NCBI GenBank assembly: GCA_019509785.1
Contig: JAEKLQ010000039.1
Location: 1 to 64,000 of the forward strand
Source of the DNA: Fibrobacterota bacterium
GTDB taxonomy: Bacteria; Fibrobacterota; Fibrobacteria; UBA11236
Reading direction: 5' to 3'
Length of the DNA: 64,000 nucleotides
Every line of letters begins with the position of its first letter. The first letter of the stretch is position 1. Under the pieces are notes generated by a model that was given only the letters and a program-made list of their open reading frames with translations, was not told where the DNA came from and did no database searches. A program made the position numbers and the translations under genes. This document shows positions 6,901 to 15,147 of the stretch, piece by piece.

Positions 6901-9820
6901 ACTCATCATAAGGAGCGTATCCGCTCCAGTTCCCATTGACCTGCCTTTGCCCGAAAAGGTTCTGCTTTTGCAGGACTCCGCCCGTCTCCCCGAGGTGGGC
7001 GATATCCGGACCGCCATCCGTGGAGAGGTATTCCATGTCGCCCAGGCCGAACATGCTCAATGCGGATGAGTACGGCGGCAATAACTCGGCGCCCAGGTAA
7101 TACCCGGTGAACAGGTTTTGGACCGAAGCCCAGGCGTTGGAGCCCAGGATTTGCAGGGAAGTCGCGGGGTCGGAAGGACTCCTGGCCATCCGGTACAGGT
7201 CATTGCCGAACACGAAAGGTTCCGTCGTGAATTGGGATGGATTCGTAGGGAGGCTGATCTCCGGGCCCCAGCCTCCGGGCGTTCCCGATCGTTTGTACTC
7301 CGACCCATCGACCCAGTACAAGAGGTCGCGGGATCCATCCCCGAGCGTATGGGAGCTCAAATAATTATAGGGGAGCCCGGAGAGGCCATGCACTAAGCTT
7401 TCCGGGCCCAGGATGGACCCGGAAACGGTTCTCGAATAAAACCCTTCCCCTCCCGTCCGATTATCCATCCATACGACGTGGTTGGTTCCTTCCGGCTCGG
7501 CTGCCATGGTAAGATCGCCGGCGTAAAAGGAAACTTGCCCGCTCGAGGTTACTTGCAATTCGGGAGACCAGGCTCCGCTGGCGTGATCGAGTTTGGTCAG
7601 GAATACGTCGCAATGCGGAAAATCGCCGGACAACCCGATATAGGCCACGTACACGTTCATCTGCGCGTCCACGGTGGCGGCGAAGTTATAGACGGTGCGG
7701 TTGATCGGAAGGAAGTACGGCTCGTCCCAGGTCCCATCCGCCGATCGGGAAGTTACGGAAAGACTGGAAAAAGGCGAGACAAGGTTGACCATGAGAGAGA
7801 AAATCCGCCCATCGGGCAGGCGAAGCATTTGGTTCGTCCCAATTCCGCTCGTACCCATAAGGTGAATCCCGCCCCAGCGCGAATTGATGCGATTGAGATC
7901 GATGGGTTCGGTTTTGACCAGGGACGCCCCGGAGTAGATATCCATCGACAGGGTGGTCTGGTAATCCTGGGGCACGTTGGCTGCCAGCTTAAGCTGGAAT
8001 GGGGACGAGGAATTGGTTTTGGACATCCCCTCGCCGATCGCACCGTAGTCGGCGTCCGAACGGATTACCTGGATATAGGGATCATTTCCGCTGATCCGTG
8101 CGGTAAAGGAATTGGCTGAAGAGTAGTTCCGGAGGGAGACGAGCAAATCCACGGTCTCGCCGGGTTCCGGCAAGCCATTCTGGTTCCCTTGGGTATCCAT
8201 TAGGGTCGGATCCGCCGCATGCACGTTCACCCCGGAATAATACGGGCCGACCGCCTGCGCGGCATTGACAAGTCCGCTGCCCAACAGTCCCCGCATGTGG
8301 AAATTGGTCCCATCGATATCCGTCGCCGTTGCCAATAGCTGATGCGCGACCTGGTCCCGCGTCCAGTCCGGATGGGCCGCCATCACCAAAGCGGCGACGC
8401 CGGCGACCACCGGGCTCGCCATGCTGGTGCCCGATTCCTTCCGATACCCGTTGTTCGGGATGGTGCTGAGGACGTTTACGCCGGGGGCCGCGATGTCGAC
8501 GTTCGCGCCATAATTGGAAAAGACCGCGGCGAAGTTCGTACCACCGGTCGCGGCTACGGCAATGACTTCATTGAAATCGGCGGGATAGAATTTCAGCGGA
8601 GAGCTACTGTTCCCGGCCCCCGCCACCAGAAGGCAGCCCCCATCGTAGGCGAATCGGATCGCCTCGTATTCCGCTTGGCTGTAGTAGGGCGACCCAAAGC
8701 TCATATTGATGATATCGGCGCCGTTCAGGGCGGCATAATGGAGCGCCCCGATGATGGCATCTTCCGTAAGGGCCCCGTTCCCGCCTTGCGTGCTGTACCC
8801 GGCGCGCAGGGGCATGATTTTCGTCTTCCAGGTTACGCCCGTGATGCCTACGCCGTTGTTGCCGCAGCCTGCCACGATGCCGGACACGTGGGTTCCGTGG
8901 CTATGGAAATCCATGGGATCATTGTCCGGCGGGCCGAAGTCCTCGCCCGGGTCCACTTCGCTTTGCGATACGTCCACGAAGTCCCAACCGCGCACGTCGT
9001 CGATGAATCCGTTGCCGTCGTTGTCGATGCCGTCTCCGTCGATTTCGCCCGCATTGCTCCATATATTCGCGGCCAAATCCGGATGGGTCCAATCCACGCC
9101 GACATCGATGACCGCCACCACCACGTTCTCCGAGCCCGTGGTCGCGTCCCAAGCCTCCTGGGCGTGGATGGTTTGCAGGAAAGGTTGGTCCGTGAAGCCG
9201 GGGTCGTTCGGAGTCGTGGAGCGGGTGCGGTAGATATGGTTGGGCTGCGCCCATTCGATATCGGGATTCTTCCCCAATTCCGAGAGAAGCTGCTTCTGGG
9301 TTTCGCCTTTCACGTCGAATTTCATTTTATAGACCCGGCCCCGCTTGGAGAGGAGCGCTTGGGTTTGCGCCCGTTCCAGCCGCTTGCGCATGCGATCGCG
9401 TTTGGCATTCGCGGGCGCGGCGCCGGGCGCCTTCATGCTTTCCAGTTTCCGGGTAATGGCATCGTACGGATCGTCCTGGATTTGCTTGATGCCTTTGAAG
9501 CGGAAGCGGCTTTCCAATCCCTTGAAAGAAGCCACCGAAGTGGTCTTCGCAAGGGACGAAGCGCCCGTCACCTGGGAGCGTACCTGCGTCTCCGCCCCCG
9601 GCTTGAACTTGACCAGGACTTCCCCCGGCACGCTTTCTTCGGCGAAAATGCCGGAATCCGAAACCACGGAGATACCCGCGGCATTCGCGACGACATGCGA
9701 CCCGGACGGGGCCGCCGAAATGCGCGCCGCCGGCGCCGCGTGAAGGGCAATCGCCGTCATCACTAATGGGATCAGGGTTATCGGTGAAAGGAAACGTGAG
9801 CCTGGCCGGAGATGCAGCAT
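3968..9820 (-). CDS. Giant secreted subtilisin-like protease with CBM6, PKD, discoidin and InlB-type repeats
   Basis: A 1950-residue exoprotein. After a signal peptide comes a propeptide with VPGEVLVKFKPGA, then the S8 peptidase with catalytic Asp in VVAVIDVGVDWTHPD (about 240), His in HSHGTHVSG (about 310) and Ser in GTSMASPVVAG (about 467). An IDGDGIDNDGNGFIDD calcium-loop-like insert lies between Asp and His. Residues 650-1050 look beta-propeller-like. Then follow CBM6 (IEVEDYNYGGEGVGYHD, about 1130-1270), PKD (PPVADAGPD, about 1290-1365), an InlB-like repeat, an F5/8 type C domain (about 1445-1580), three more InlB-like repeats and a second CBM6 ending at the C-terminus. The triad is intact. 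CBM6 domains suggest it is held on polysaccharide. I see no type IX sorting domain. Confidence 0.92.
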   Translation of the reverse strand: MLHLRPGSRFLSPITLIPLVMTAIALHAAPAARISAAPSGSHVVANAAGISVVSDSGIFAEESVPGEVLVKFKPGAETQVRSQVTGASSLAKTTSVASFKGLESRFRFKGIKQIQDDPYDAITRKLESMKAPGAAPANAKRDRMRKRLERAQTQALLSKRGRVYKMKFDVKGETQKQLLSELGKNPDIEWAQPNHIYRTRSTTPNDPGFTDQPFLQTIHAQEAWDATTGSENVVVAVIDVGVDWTHPDLAANIWSNAGEIDGDGIDNDGNGFIDDVRGWDFVDVSQSEVDPGEDFGPPDNDPMDFHSHGTHVSGIVAGCGNNGVGITGVTWKTKIMPLRAGYSTQGGNGALTEDAIIGALHYAALNGADIINMSFGSPYYSQAEYEAIRFAYDGGCLLVAGAGNSSSPLKFYPADFNEVIAVAATGGTNFAAVFSNYGANVDIAAPGVNVLSTIPNNGYRKESGTSMASPVVAGVAALVMAAHPDWTRDQVAHQLLATATDIDGTNFHMRGLLGSGLVNAAQAVGPYYSGVNVHAADPTLMDTQGNQNGLPEPGETVDLLVSLRNYSSANSFTARISGNDPYIQVIRSDADYGAIGEGMSKTNSSSPFQLKLAANVPQDYQTTLSMDIYSGASLVKTEPIDLNRINSRWGGIHLMGTSGIGTNQMLRLPDGRIFSLMVNLVSPFSSLSVTSRSADGTWDEPYFLPINRTVYNFAATVDAQMNVYVAYIGLSGDFPHCDVFLTKLDHASGAWSPELQVTSSGQVSFYAGDLTMAAEPEGTNHVVWMDNRTGGEGFYSRTVSGSILGPESLVHGLSGLPYNYLSSHTLGDGSRDLLYWVDGSEYKRSGTPGGWGPEISLPTNPSQFTTEPFVFGNDLYRMARSPSDPATSLQILGSNAWASVQNLFTGYYLGAELLPPYSSALSMFGLGDMEYLSTDGGPDIAHLGETGGVLQKQNLFGQRQVNGNWSGYAPYDEYTRNYSYQWPMQQKLVNDGINSSYSVNLQFAGFWQIGNYLYRTTEPVALQHFPTRPVINITGLVPDLDGLGLSFHLASDHPQGIRYYEYALGTLPGQTDLSDWTLISTPDYTARINKADVAPNQEFYLSVRAHSKGVYSSAMAVSAPLTTGMNIMIPVPGRIEVEDYNYGGEGVGYHDATAGNFGGKYRNDDVDIEVTGDATGAFDVTTIQPGEWLDYDVNVTATGYYTLTARVVAIDNGPKSATIAVDGINAATLSFNNPSVPGVYQNVVFDHLRLTAGPHTLRINMGADRFSWNYLDVTPKINQPPVADAGPDRTLLPNHSTYLDGGASSDPDGYPQPLAYVWAQISGPAVALANANSVLASFTPTVPGTYVFRLTVADGSAASYDDIVITVPVVYTLTTVASPAAGGSISGGGVYFPSDNSSLVATPAAGYVFTNWTGDLTGTTNPTYLVMTGDKTVTAVFNPQIKILVKQTVAAATASSTETGHPAADAIDGNATTTRWGSAFSDPQKIVFDMGTAKSITTAVLDWQTSNAKNYTLEGSNDPAFTTKTVLATKTNMPTGDHRIDSLAGLTGAYRYYRMSGTARNTMYGYSIWEARFYASATVTVYSINASAGANGSISPSGSVAVNQGSAQAFTITPAAGYVVDIVSVDGVNQGSVTSYTFSNVAANHSISATFKPAPQYTLTVSAANGTVALSPAGGTYVSGTVVTLTATPNTGYKFGSWSGAVTGTANPVSVTMTANKSVTANFTALPTYTVTATAGTNGTVSPSGTVTTYQGTARVFTMAPATGYLVNAVTVDGAAVGAVTTYTFPATTTGTHTLAASFKKDPSLPLPGRIQAEDYKLGGEGVGYHDLTTGNAGGQYRTDNVDIQATTDAGGGYNVGWIQAGEWLAYDVNVAAAGTYSLTARMASGTAGTKSAVLSVDGVNVATFSFTNASGTQSWQNVTVTGVKLTAGVHVMRVTMSTSNFNLNYIDVK

Positions 9821-10085
9821 TGGAAGCGCCTTTGGTGTATCGAAACAGTTTTATTGGTCCGGGTGAAACGCGAGCGAACCAGAAATAGTCAGAGTTTCCG
9901 CGGATGGCAGCATGTTTATTCGGATTTTTTGGCGGAAGCCCGGAGGCCATGGCTTCCCGGTAGGCTCCAAACCAACTTTCTCAAATTTCCTGGTCAAAAA
10001 CGGATTTTCCGGACTTGGCTTCGCGGAGGTTAAATTCCCCTGCGCGCAACCCTTTGTCCGGAGTCCAGGATTGGTTTTGAAGACT

Positions 10086-11255
10086 ATGCTTTTCCCGCTT
10101 TACCGCAACCCTGTCCGCCTTCGCTTCCTCGCCCCGGCCGCGATCTTCTTCACCTGCGCATACGCATCGGCCCAAACCCCCTCGGCCGGAGCTGTCCCCG
10201 CCTCCCGCGCCAAGTCCCGACCCGGAAGCCCGGACCAAGTGGAGATCTTCCCATACGGTTATTCCTTGATGGACCCCGCCTTTTCCCAAGGCATCGGCGC
10301 GGAAACCTTGGTGCCGGAAAACGGTTTCGCCGCATCCTTCATCAATCCCGCCGTATTGGCCGACTCGAACCGGTCCGGGACCGCGGCCATGTCCCTTGCC
10401 TATGCTTCCTTGTATCCGAATCTCAACTTCCCGGACCTGAATGAGACGGCCTGGGAGGCGCATTATCGCCATGCGGATTGGGGCTATTCCTTAAAGTTGC
10501 GGCGTCACGATTTCGGATCCACGCCCGTCGATTCGGTTACGGCTTCCCCATCGGGTTCAGGCGTGGGCATGGAATATTCCCTCTCCTTGGCCCGCGCCTT
10601 TTCGTTAAGCCCGCGCTTGCGCCAGGCCTTCGGGGTAACCTTTACGGTGATCAAAGCGCCCGCATCCTTCGTGGACAAGGGCGCGACGGAGGGAGGGTAT
10701 TCGATGGATGCCGGGTATTACGGCACCTGGGGAAGGAATTTCCGCTGGGGCGCCGCTCTAGACAATGTCGGCTTTCCCATCGAGGGCGTGCGGCCCGAAA
10801 TCGTCCGCTCGCGCTATCCCGGTTATCAAGTCGATGAGCGTTTGCTGATTTCCGATCCCGGTTCCGTGCTGACGCCGATGGGAATCCATGTGGGCGGCCG
10901 CATCTCGGAAAGCGCGCATCTGCATGGGATCGAGATCGTGGGCGTCGGGATCACGGCGGTCCTTTCCGGGCAGTTCCCCGGATACTCGTTCCGCGATGCG
11001 CAACGTTTCTGGATCGGCGCAGCCGACGTGGAAGTTGCGAAAACCCTGCGTCTGCGCGCCGGCCGCTTGGATGGCGAAGGGGAAATGGCGGTGAACCGAT
11101 TCGCCGCCGATCTCGGGCTTTTCCGCCACGTGGAAATAGGGTTCGCATTGGCAACCGCCAGGGATGCCTTATACGACGGGCAAAAATCCTTCCATGTCGG
11201 CTGCTACGATCTGTTGGATTGGGGCCGCGGGGATTGGACCTGGTGGCGGGATTGA
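10086..11255 (+). CDS. PorV/FadL-like outer-membrane protein
   Basis: A 389-residue protein from the ATG at 10086, chosen because it opens directly into a signal peptide (RFLAPAAIFFTCAYASA); the frame is open further upstream without such a signal. The N-terminal region carries NGFAASFINPAVLADSNRSG, resembling the NPA signature of FadL/PorV-type barrels, followed by regular beta-strand patterns (AHYRHADWGYSLKLRRHDFG, GVGMEYSLSLARAFSL). PorV-like proteins act in secretion or as outer-membrane channels. It diverges from the protease gene across 265 bp. The PorV assignment is by pattern only. Confidence 0.5.
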   Translation: MLFPLYRNPVRLRFLAPAAIFFTCAYASAQTPSAGAVPASRAKSRPGSPDQVEIFPYGYSLMDPAFSQGIGAETLVPENGFAASFINPAVLADSNRSGTAAMSLAYASLYPNLNFPDLNETAWEAHYRHADWGYSLKLRRHDFGSTPVDSVTASPSGSGVGMEYSLSLARAFSLSPRLRQAFGVTFTVIKAPASFVDKGATEGGYSMDAGYYGTWGRNFRWGAALDNVGFPIEGVRPEIVRSRYPGYQVDERLLISDPGSVLTPMGIHVGGRISESAHLHGIEIVGVGITAVLSGQFPGYSFRDAQRFWIGAADVEVAKTLRLRAGRLDGEGEMAVNRFAADLGLFRHVEIGFALATARDALYDGQKSFHVGCYDLLDWGRGDWTWWRD

Positions 11256-11279
11256 TCGGGGCCGCAAGGCCTTTCCGAC

Positions 11280-11854
11280 CTAGGCCGTTTTACGCGACCG
11301 TAGCATCCCGATGATCCCCGGCAGCAGGCTGATGAAGATTATGGCGAGGATGACCACGGTGAAGTTCCTCTTCACCACCGGGATATTGCCGAACAAGTAG
11401 CCCGCCCCCGTGCACACCGTGACCCACAGCAGGGCCCCCGCCACGCAATACAGGATGTAGGTACGGAAGCGCATGGCGCCCATGCCGGCCACGAAGGGCG
11501 CGAAGGTGCGGACGATGGGCACGAAGCGGGCCATCACGATGGTCTTGGCGCCGTGGCGGGCGTAGAAGGCATGGGTCCGCTCCAGGTAGGCGCGCTTGAA
11601 CACGCGCGAGTCGGGTTTGGAAAAGAGCCGCGTCCCCAGGAATTTGCCGATGGCGTAGTTGACGAGATCACCCATGAGGCAGGCGCCAAAGAGCAAGGGT
11701 ATCAGCACGGTTACCTGCAGCTTTTCCAGGGCCGCGAAGGACCCGGAATGGCGAAGAGGATGGCATAGGTGAGGCCGCCGTATTGCTGGATCACCATTCC
11801 CAGGCGCACGTCCAGATGCAGGAACAGATCCACCAATTTCCGTAGTAATTCCAC
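11280..11854 (-). pseudogene. dedA: DedA/VTT-family membrane protein disrupted by an internal deletion and frameshift
   Basis: From a GTG at 11854, preceded by GGGAGGATC, the frame reads VELLRKLVDLFLHLDVRLG and reaches YAILFAI, the normal DedA N-terminus. Family members continue with a re-entrant segment (FCETGLVVTPFLPGDS-like). Here that is missing, the frame shifts and stops soon after, while the other frame resumes with SFAALEKLQVTVLIPLL and runs through GDLVNYAIGKFLG, ERTHAFYARHGAKT and ARFVPIVRTFAPFVAGMGAM to the stop. The lost part includes the conserved polar residues thought important for DedA transport, so even restart at the internal ATG (11708) would give a defective protein. Confidence 0.8.
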
Positions 11855-11882
11855 CGATCCTCCCAGGTAACTCTAGCGAACC

Positions 11883-13016
11883 TTAAGCCCAGCGGGCGAT
11901 CACGTCCATCACGTGGCGCGCCCCGTCCCGCACGGGGCTGGCTCGCATGGCTTCGCGGTAAATCTCCGCCTGGGCCTCGAGCAAGGCCAATTCCTGCTCC
12001 AAGCGTCCCGGCACGATGTCCTCTTCCGCCAGGACGCGGCTGAAACCTTCCGCCTCGAAGGCTCGGGCGTTCAGGATTTGATCGCCGCGCGAAGCCGTCA
12101 GCGGCAAAGGGACCAGAAGGTTCGGCTTACGCAGCGCGAGGAATTCGAAGATGGCGTTCGACCCCGCGCGGGAAAGCACCAGATCGGCGGCGGCCAGCAC
12201 GTCCGGCATTTCCGCGGAAACGTATTCGAGTTGGCGATACCCCGGGCGGCCTTGCAAGGCTGGATCGATTCCGCCCTTGCCGCACAGGTGGGCGATGCGA
12301 TAGCGCGCCAATAGTCCCGGCAGAGCCGCGCGCACGGCCGCGTTCAGGTTGCGCGACCCCAGGCTCCCGCCGATGATCAAAAGCAATGGCCTCCGATCGG
12401 CGCCCGCGCTTTGTCCGCCGGCACCCGGTGCGACCGCGCCCTGCGCGTCAGCCTCATGCGCTGTCAATCCCAGGAACGCCTCCCCCTTCTCCCGCGAACC
12501 TTGGAAAAGTTCGGCGCGGATGGGGGCGCCCGTCTGCACCGCCTTGTCCTTGGGCAAATGCCGCAGGGTCTCCCGGAAGCTGACGCAAACCGCGCGCGCG
12601 AACGGGATCGCCATCCGGTTTGCCAGCCCCGGCGTGAGATCGGATTCGTGGATGACCACGGGGATCCCGCGCAAGCGCGCCGCCAGGACCACGGGCACGG
12701 CCACGAAGCCGCCTTTGGAGAAGACCAGCTTGGGCCGAACGCGCCCCAGGATCCGCCACGCCTGCCAAAGGCCGAGGACGATCCGGAAGGGATCGGAAAA
12801 ATTCTTCCGGTCGAAATAACGCCGCAACTTGCCCGAAGCGATCCCGTGGAAGGGCAAACCCGCCTCGGCGACCAGTTTTTTTTCGATGCCGGCCTCGGAG
12901 CCTACGTATTCGGCGCGCCAGCCCGCGGCCGAGAGCAGCGGCAGCAAGGCGAGGTTGGGTATGACGTGCCCGGCGGTGCCGCCGCCGGTCAGCACGATCG
13001 TGCGCGCGGGATCCAT
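11883..13016 (-). CDS. murG: UDP-N-acetylglucosamine--MurNAc-pentapeptide transferase
   Basis: Adds GlcNAc to lipid I to make lipid II at the cytoplasmic membrane face. Starting at ATG 13016 gives 377 residues with the N-terminal glycine loop GGGTAGHVIPNLAL, KGGFVAVPVVLAA, HESDLTPGLANR, the second loop GGSLGSRNLNAA and the donor-binding region SRAGSNAIFEFLALRKPNLLVPLP. Length is normal apart from a short low-complexity insert (AVAPGAGGQSAGADRR) before the second glycine loop. It stands alone, away from any mra/fts cluster, which is seen in some phyla. Confidence 0.95.
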   Translation of the reverse strand: MDPARTIVLTGGGTAGHVIPNLALLPLLSAAGWRAEYVGSEAGIEKKLVAEAGLPFHGIASGKLRRYFDRKNFSDPFRIVLGLWQAWRILGRVRPKLVFSKGGFVAVPVVLAARLRGIPVVIHESDLTPGLANRMAIPFARAVCVSFRETLRHLPKDKAVQTGAPIRAELFQGSREKGEAFLGLTAHEADAQGAVAPGAGGQSAGADRRPLLLIIGGSLGSRNLNAAVRAALPGLLARYRIAHLCGKGGIDPALQGRPGYRQLEYVSAEMPDVLAAADLVLSRAGSNAIFEFLALRKPNLLVPLPLTASRGDQILNARAFEAEGFSRVLAEEDIVPGRLEQELALLEAQAEIYREAMRASPVRDGARHVMDVIARWA

Positions 13017-13103
13017 CGGGGCAAAAGTAGCAAAGGCCACGGCATGCGGACGCCCACCGCGGCGGACCCGTTTCCGGGACCACTTCTTTGGTACAATGGG
13101 AAT

Positions 13104-14513
13104 ATGCCGTTGAACCCTCCCTGGAACCTGATGCAAGAAACCCTGGAGCGGCTCCAGGATTTCAACCTCGGCGCCCAACGGCTTTCCGACTTCTACAAGT
13201 CCAAGGAAGAGAAGCACGGCCCGGACGAACTGACGGATCTCTTCTTCCAGGGCAATCCGCCGCAAAAGCTGCTGGAACGCCTGCTCTTTTTCCTCTTCGA
13301 CATCGGCGTACCGGATCGGCAGACCGGAAGCCGGGCTTTGGAATTGCGGCGCTTGCGCCGGCTTTGGAAACGCATCGGCGCCGAGCTTCCCATGACCGAT
13401 ACCGAACATGCGCTCGCGGACAAGACCGAATGGCTCTTCGGACGTGGGCCGGAAGAATTGGATGCCGGGCTGAAGGATGCCAGGGCCGCCTTCCAATCCG
13501 TGCTCGACGGCCGGCCCATCGCCGCGGAGCAGCGCGCCACCCTGGCGGGCCTCATCCGCGCGGAGGCAGAAGCCTTGCAGGATCGCGTCATTTGGCTTTC
13601 CGAGAACACCGACCCGTATAACCTGAAGACCATGGCGCGCATCCTGCCGCGTCTGCGCATCTACGACGAAGCCGTGCACGAGGGGCTGGACCTGGCCCGC
13701 CGCCAGGAGGCCGGCGAACCCGTGGGGCTGAAAGTCGTGAGCTTCGAAGCCTACATGAAGGAGGGCATCTTCAATAAGTGGCGGTCCAAGGTGGCCAAAC
13801 GCGAAAGCCTGGCCCGCCTCGCCCAGCTGATGGAAACGCAACGGATCAAGAAGATCCCCACCTTGGATCTCATCGCCCTCTCCACCCTTTGCCGCTGGAC
13901 GTATGAAGCGATCGGCGAGACTTCCGCGCCCCTGGATTGGATCGAGAAGGCCATGGCCTGCTACCGCGACGGAGAATTCGAAGTGGACGCCGGCCAGGCC
14001 GCGCGGGTATTGCAGCCCGCGCTTTCGGGCAGCGGCGCCAAGATGGCCGGCACCCGCGTGACCGGTAACTTCGGGGTGAAAACCTTCCCCGCGTGGATCG
14101 GCCGGGACCTGTTGACAAAATCCTTCCTCAAGGGCGTGGACGAAGGATCGCTGGACATCAAGGCCGTCATCACCCAGAACATCACCCGCGACTCCATCGT
14201 GGAAGCGCTGCTCAACAACCCGAAGGTATTCCAGATGCCCGGGTTGGTCGCCTTCATATGCGCCACCAGCCGGTCGGTGGCCCTGCTCAGCAAGATCGCC
14301 AAGTCGCGCCAGCTGCATACGGGGTTCGCCAATCGCGACGTCCCTCTCGGCCTTCTGCATAGCCCCTGTAACGTCCCGATTTCCCTGCTGCGCCCCTTCA
14401 TCAACGTGAAGTACGTGGCCCTGATCGATCTGAAGCACCTGGCCCGGGCCAAGGCGGGAATCCGCCGGGCGGTCAAGGATGAAGCCGAAGCCTATTTGAA
14501 GTCGCGCCAGTAG
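13104..14513 (+). CDS. Hypothetical protein, 469 residues
   Basis: I do not recognise this family. The ATG at 13104 is preceded by GGGAAT and starts just after the divergent murG promoter region. The protein is soluble-looking, mostly helical and charged, with no signal peptide or TM segment. Conserved-looking stretches are QRLSDFYKSKEEKHGPDELTDLFF near the N-terminus and FNKWRSKVAKRESLARLAQLM in the middle. The C-terminal third (LTKSFLKGVDEGSLDIKAVI, LHSPCNVPISLLRPFINVKY) resembles a repeat-type helical fold. It could be lineage-restricted. Confidence 0.75.
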   Translation: MPLNPPWNLMQETLERLQDFNLGAQRLSDFYKSKEEKHGPDELTDLFFQGNPPQKLLERLLFFLFDIGVPDRQTGSRALELRRLRRLWKRIGAELPMTDTEHALADKTEWLFGRGPEELDAGLKDARAAFQSVLDGRPIAAEQRATLAGLIRAEAEALQDRVIWLSENTDPYNLKTMARILPRLRIYDEAVHEGLDLARRQEAGEPVGLKVVSFEAYMKEGIFNKWRSKVAKRESLARLAQLMETQRIKKIPTLDLIALSTLCRWTYEAIGETSAPLDWIEKAMACYRDGEFEVDAGQAARVLQPALSGSGAKMAGTRVTGNFGVKTFPAWIGRDLLTKSFLKGVDEGSLDIKAVITQNITRDSIVEALLNNPKVFQMPGLVAFICATSRSVALLSKIAKSRQLHTGFANRDVPLGLLHSPCNVPISLLRPFINVKYVALIDLKHLARAKAGIRRAVKDEAEAYLKSRQ

Positions 14514-14625
14514 CGTGATGGCCCGGCATGGGTCCGGTCGCGGTTTCGATGGGGCCGCCGGGATTGGGATTTTCCCCCTTGCCAAGGGCTCCTCCAGGAT
14601 TTACCATTATCCCTATAGGCTTAAT

Positions 14626-15081
14626 ATGTTGTCGATGCGCGCCAAATATGCCCTTAAGGCCCTCGTCTTCCTGGCCAAGTCCAAGGACCAGGGTCCCGTG
14701 CAGATCGGGGAAATCGCGGAGTCGCAAAAGCTGCCGCGCAAATTCCTGGAACAGATCCTCCTCGAGCTGAAAAACATGCGCGTGCTGAAGAGCCGGCAGG
14801 GCAAAGGCGGCGGATATCTTTTAGCCAAGGAGCCGGCGCAGATCCAGGTGGGTCAAATCGTGCGCGCCTTCAATGGGCCATTGGCGCTGGTGCCTTGCGT
14901 GAGCGTGTCCGCCTTCGGGAAATGCGAGGAGTGCCTCGACTTCGCCCATTGCGGCGTGCGCCGGGTGATGAAGAAGGTTCGCGACGTGACCGCGGACATT
15001 CTCGATGGGACAAGCTTGGAAGCCATGGTGGTTATCGAAGCCTCGGAGACGGATGAAGCCGCCCTGATGTACTTCATCTAA
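14626..15081 (+). CDS. Rrf2-family transcriptional regulator
   Basis: A 151-residue winged-helix repressor. The ATG at 14626 gives MLSMRAKYALKALVFLAKS, the usual Rrf2 start, then IGEIAESQKLPRKFLEQILLELKN as recognition helix region and SRQGKGGGYLLAK as the wing. The C-terminal half carries four cysteines in CVSVSAFGKCEECLDFAHC, like members that bind an Fe-S cluster or sense thiol state (IscR/NsrR) and like regulators of cysteine synthesis (CymR/CysR). It lies directly upstream of the sulfate-uptake and cystathionine genes on the same strand, so control of that sulfur block is the natural inference. The exact ligand is unknown. Confidence 0.88.
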   Translation: MLSMRAKYALKALVFLAKSKDQGPVQIGEIAESQKLPRKFLEQILLELKNMRVLKSRQGKGGGYLLAKEPAQIQVGQIVRAFNGPLALVPCVSVSAFGKCEECLDFAHCGVRRVMKKVRDVTADILDGTSLEAMVVIEASETDEAALMYFI

Positions 15082-15147
15082 TTTTTTTAATCAAATGCAT
15101 ACTAATTCTATATGATAAATATAACCGTAACTCGAAATGGAGATCCT
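15082..15147 (+). promoter_or_regulatory. AT-rich leader before the porin/sulfate operon
   Basis: This 66-bp stretch (starting ATTTTTTTAATC) is strikingly AT-rich against its surroundings and includes TATATGATAAATATAA, which could hold a -10 element and a regulator site. GGAG at 15139 is the ribosome-binding site for the porin. Binding by the adjacent Rrf2 protein is inferred from position only. Confidence 0.4.

Noticed and set aside
9926-9985. Hairpin-rich leader between the giant protease and the PorV-like gene as a c-di-GMP riboswitch
   Set aside because: The conserved GEMM segments are absent; only a simple GGAAGCC/GGCTTCC stem is visible.
11883-14585. A 900-residue minus-strand open frame continuing upstream of murG
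   Set aside because: The part beyond 13016 is antisense to the clearly coding + strand gene at 13104-14513 and lacks family sequence; murG starts at 13016.
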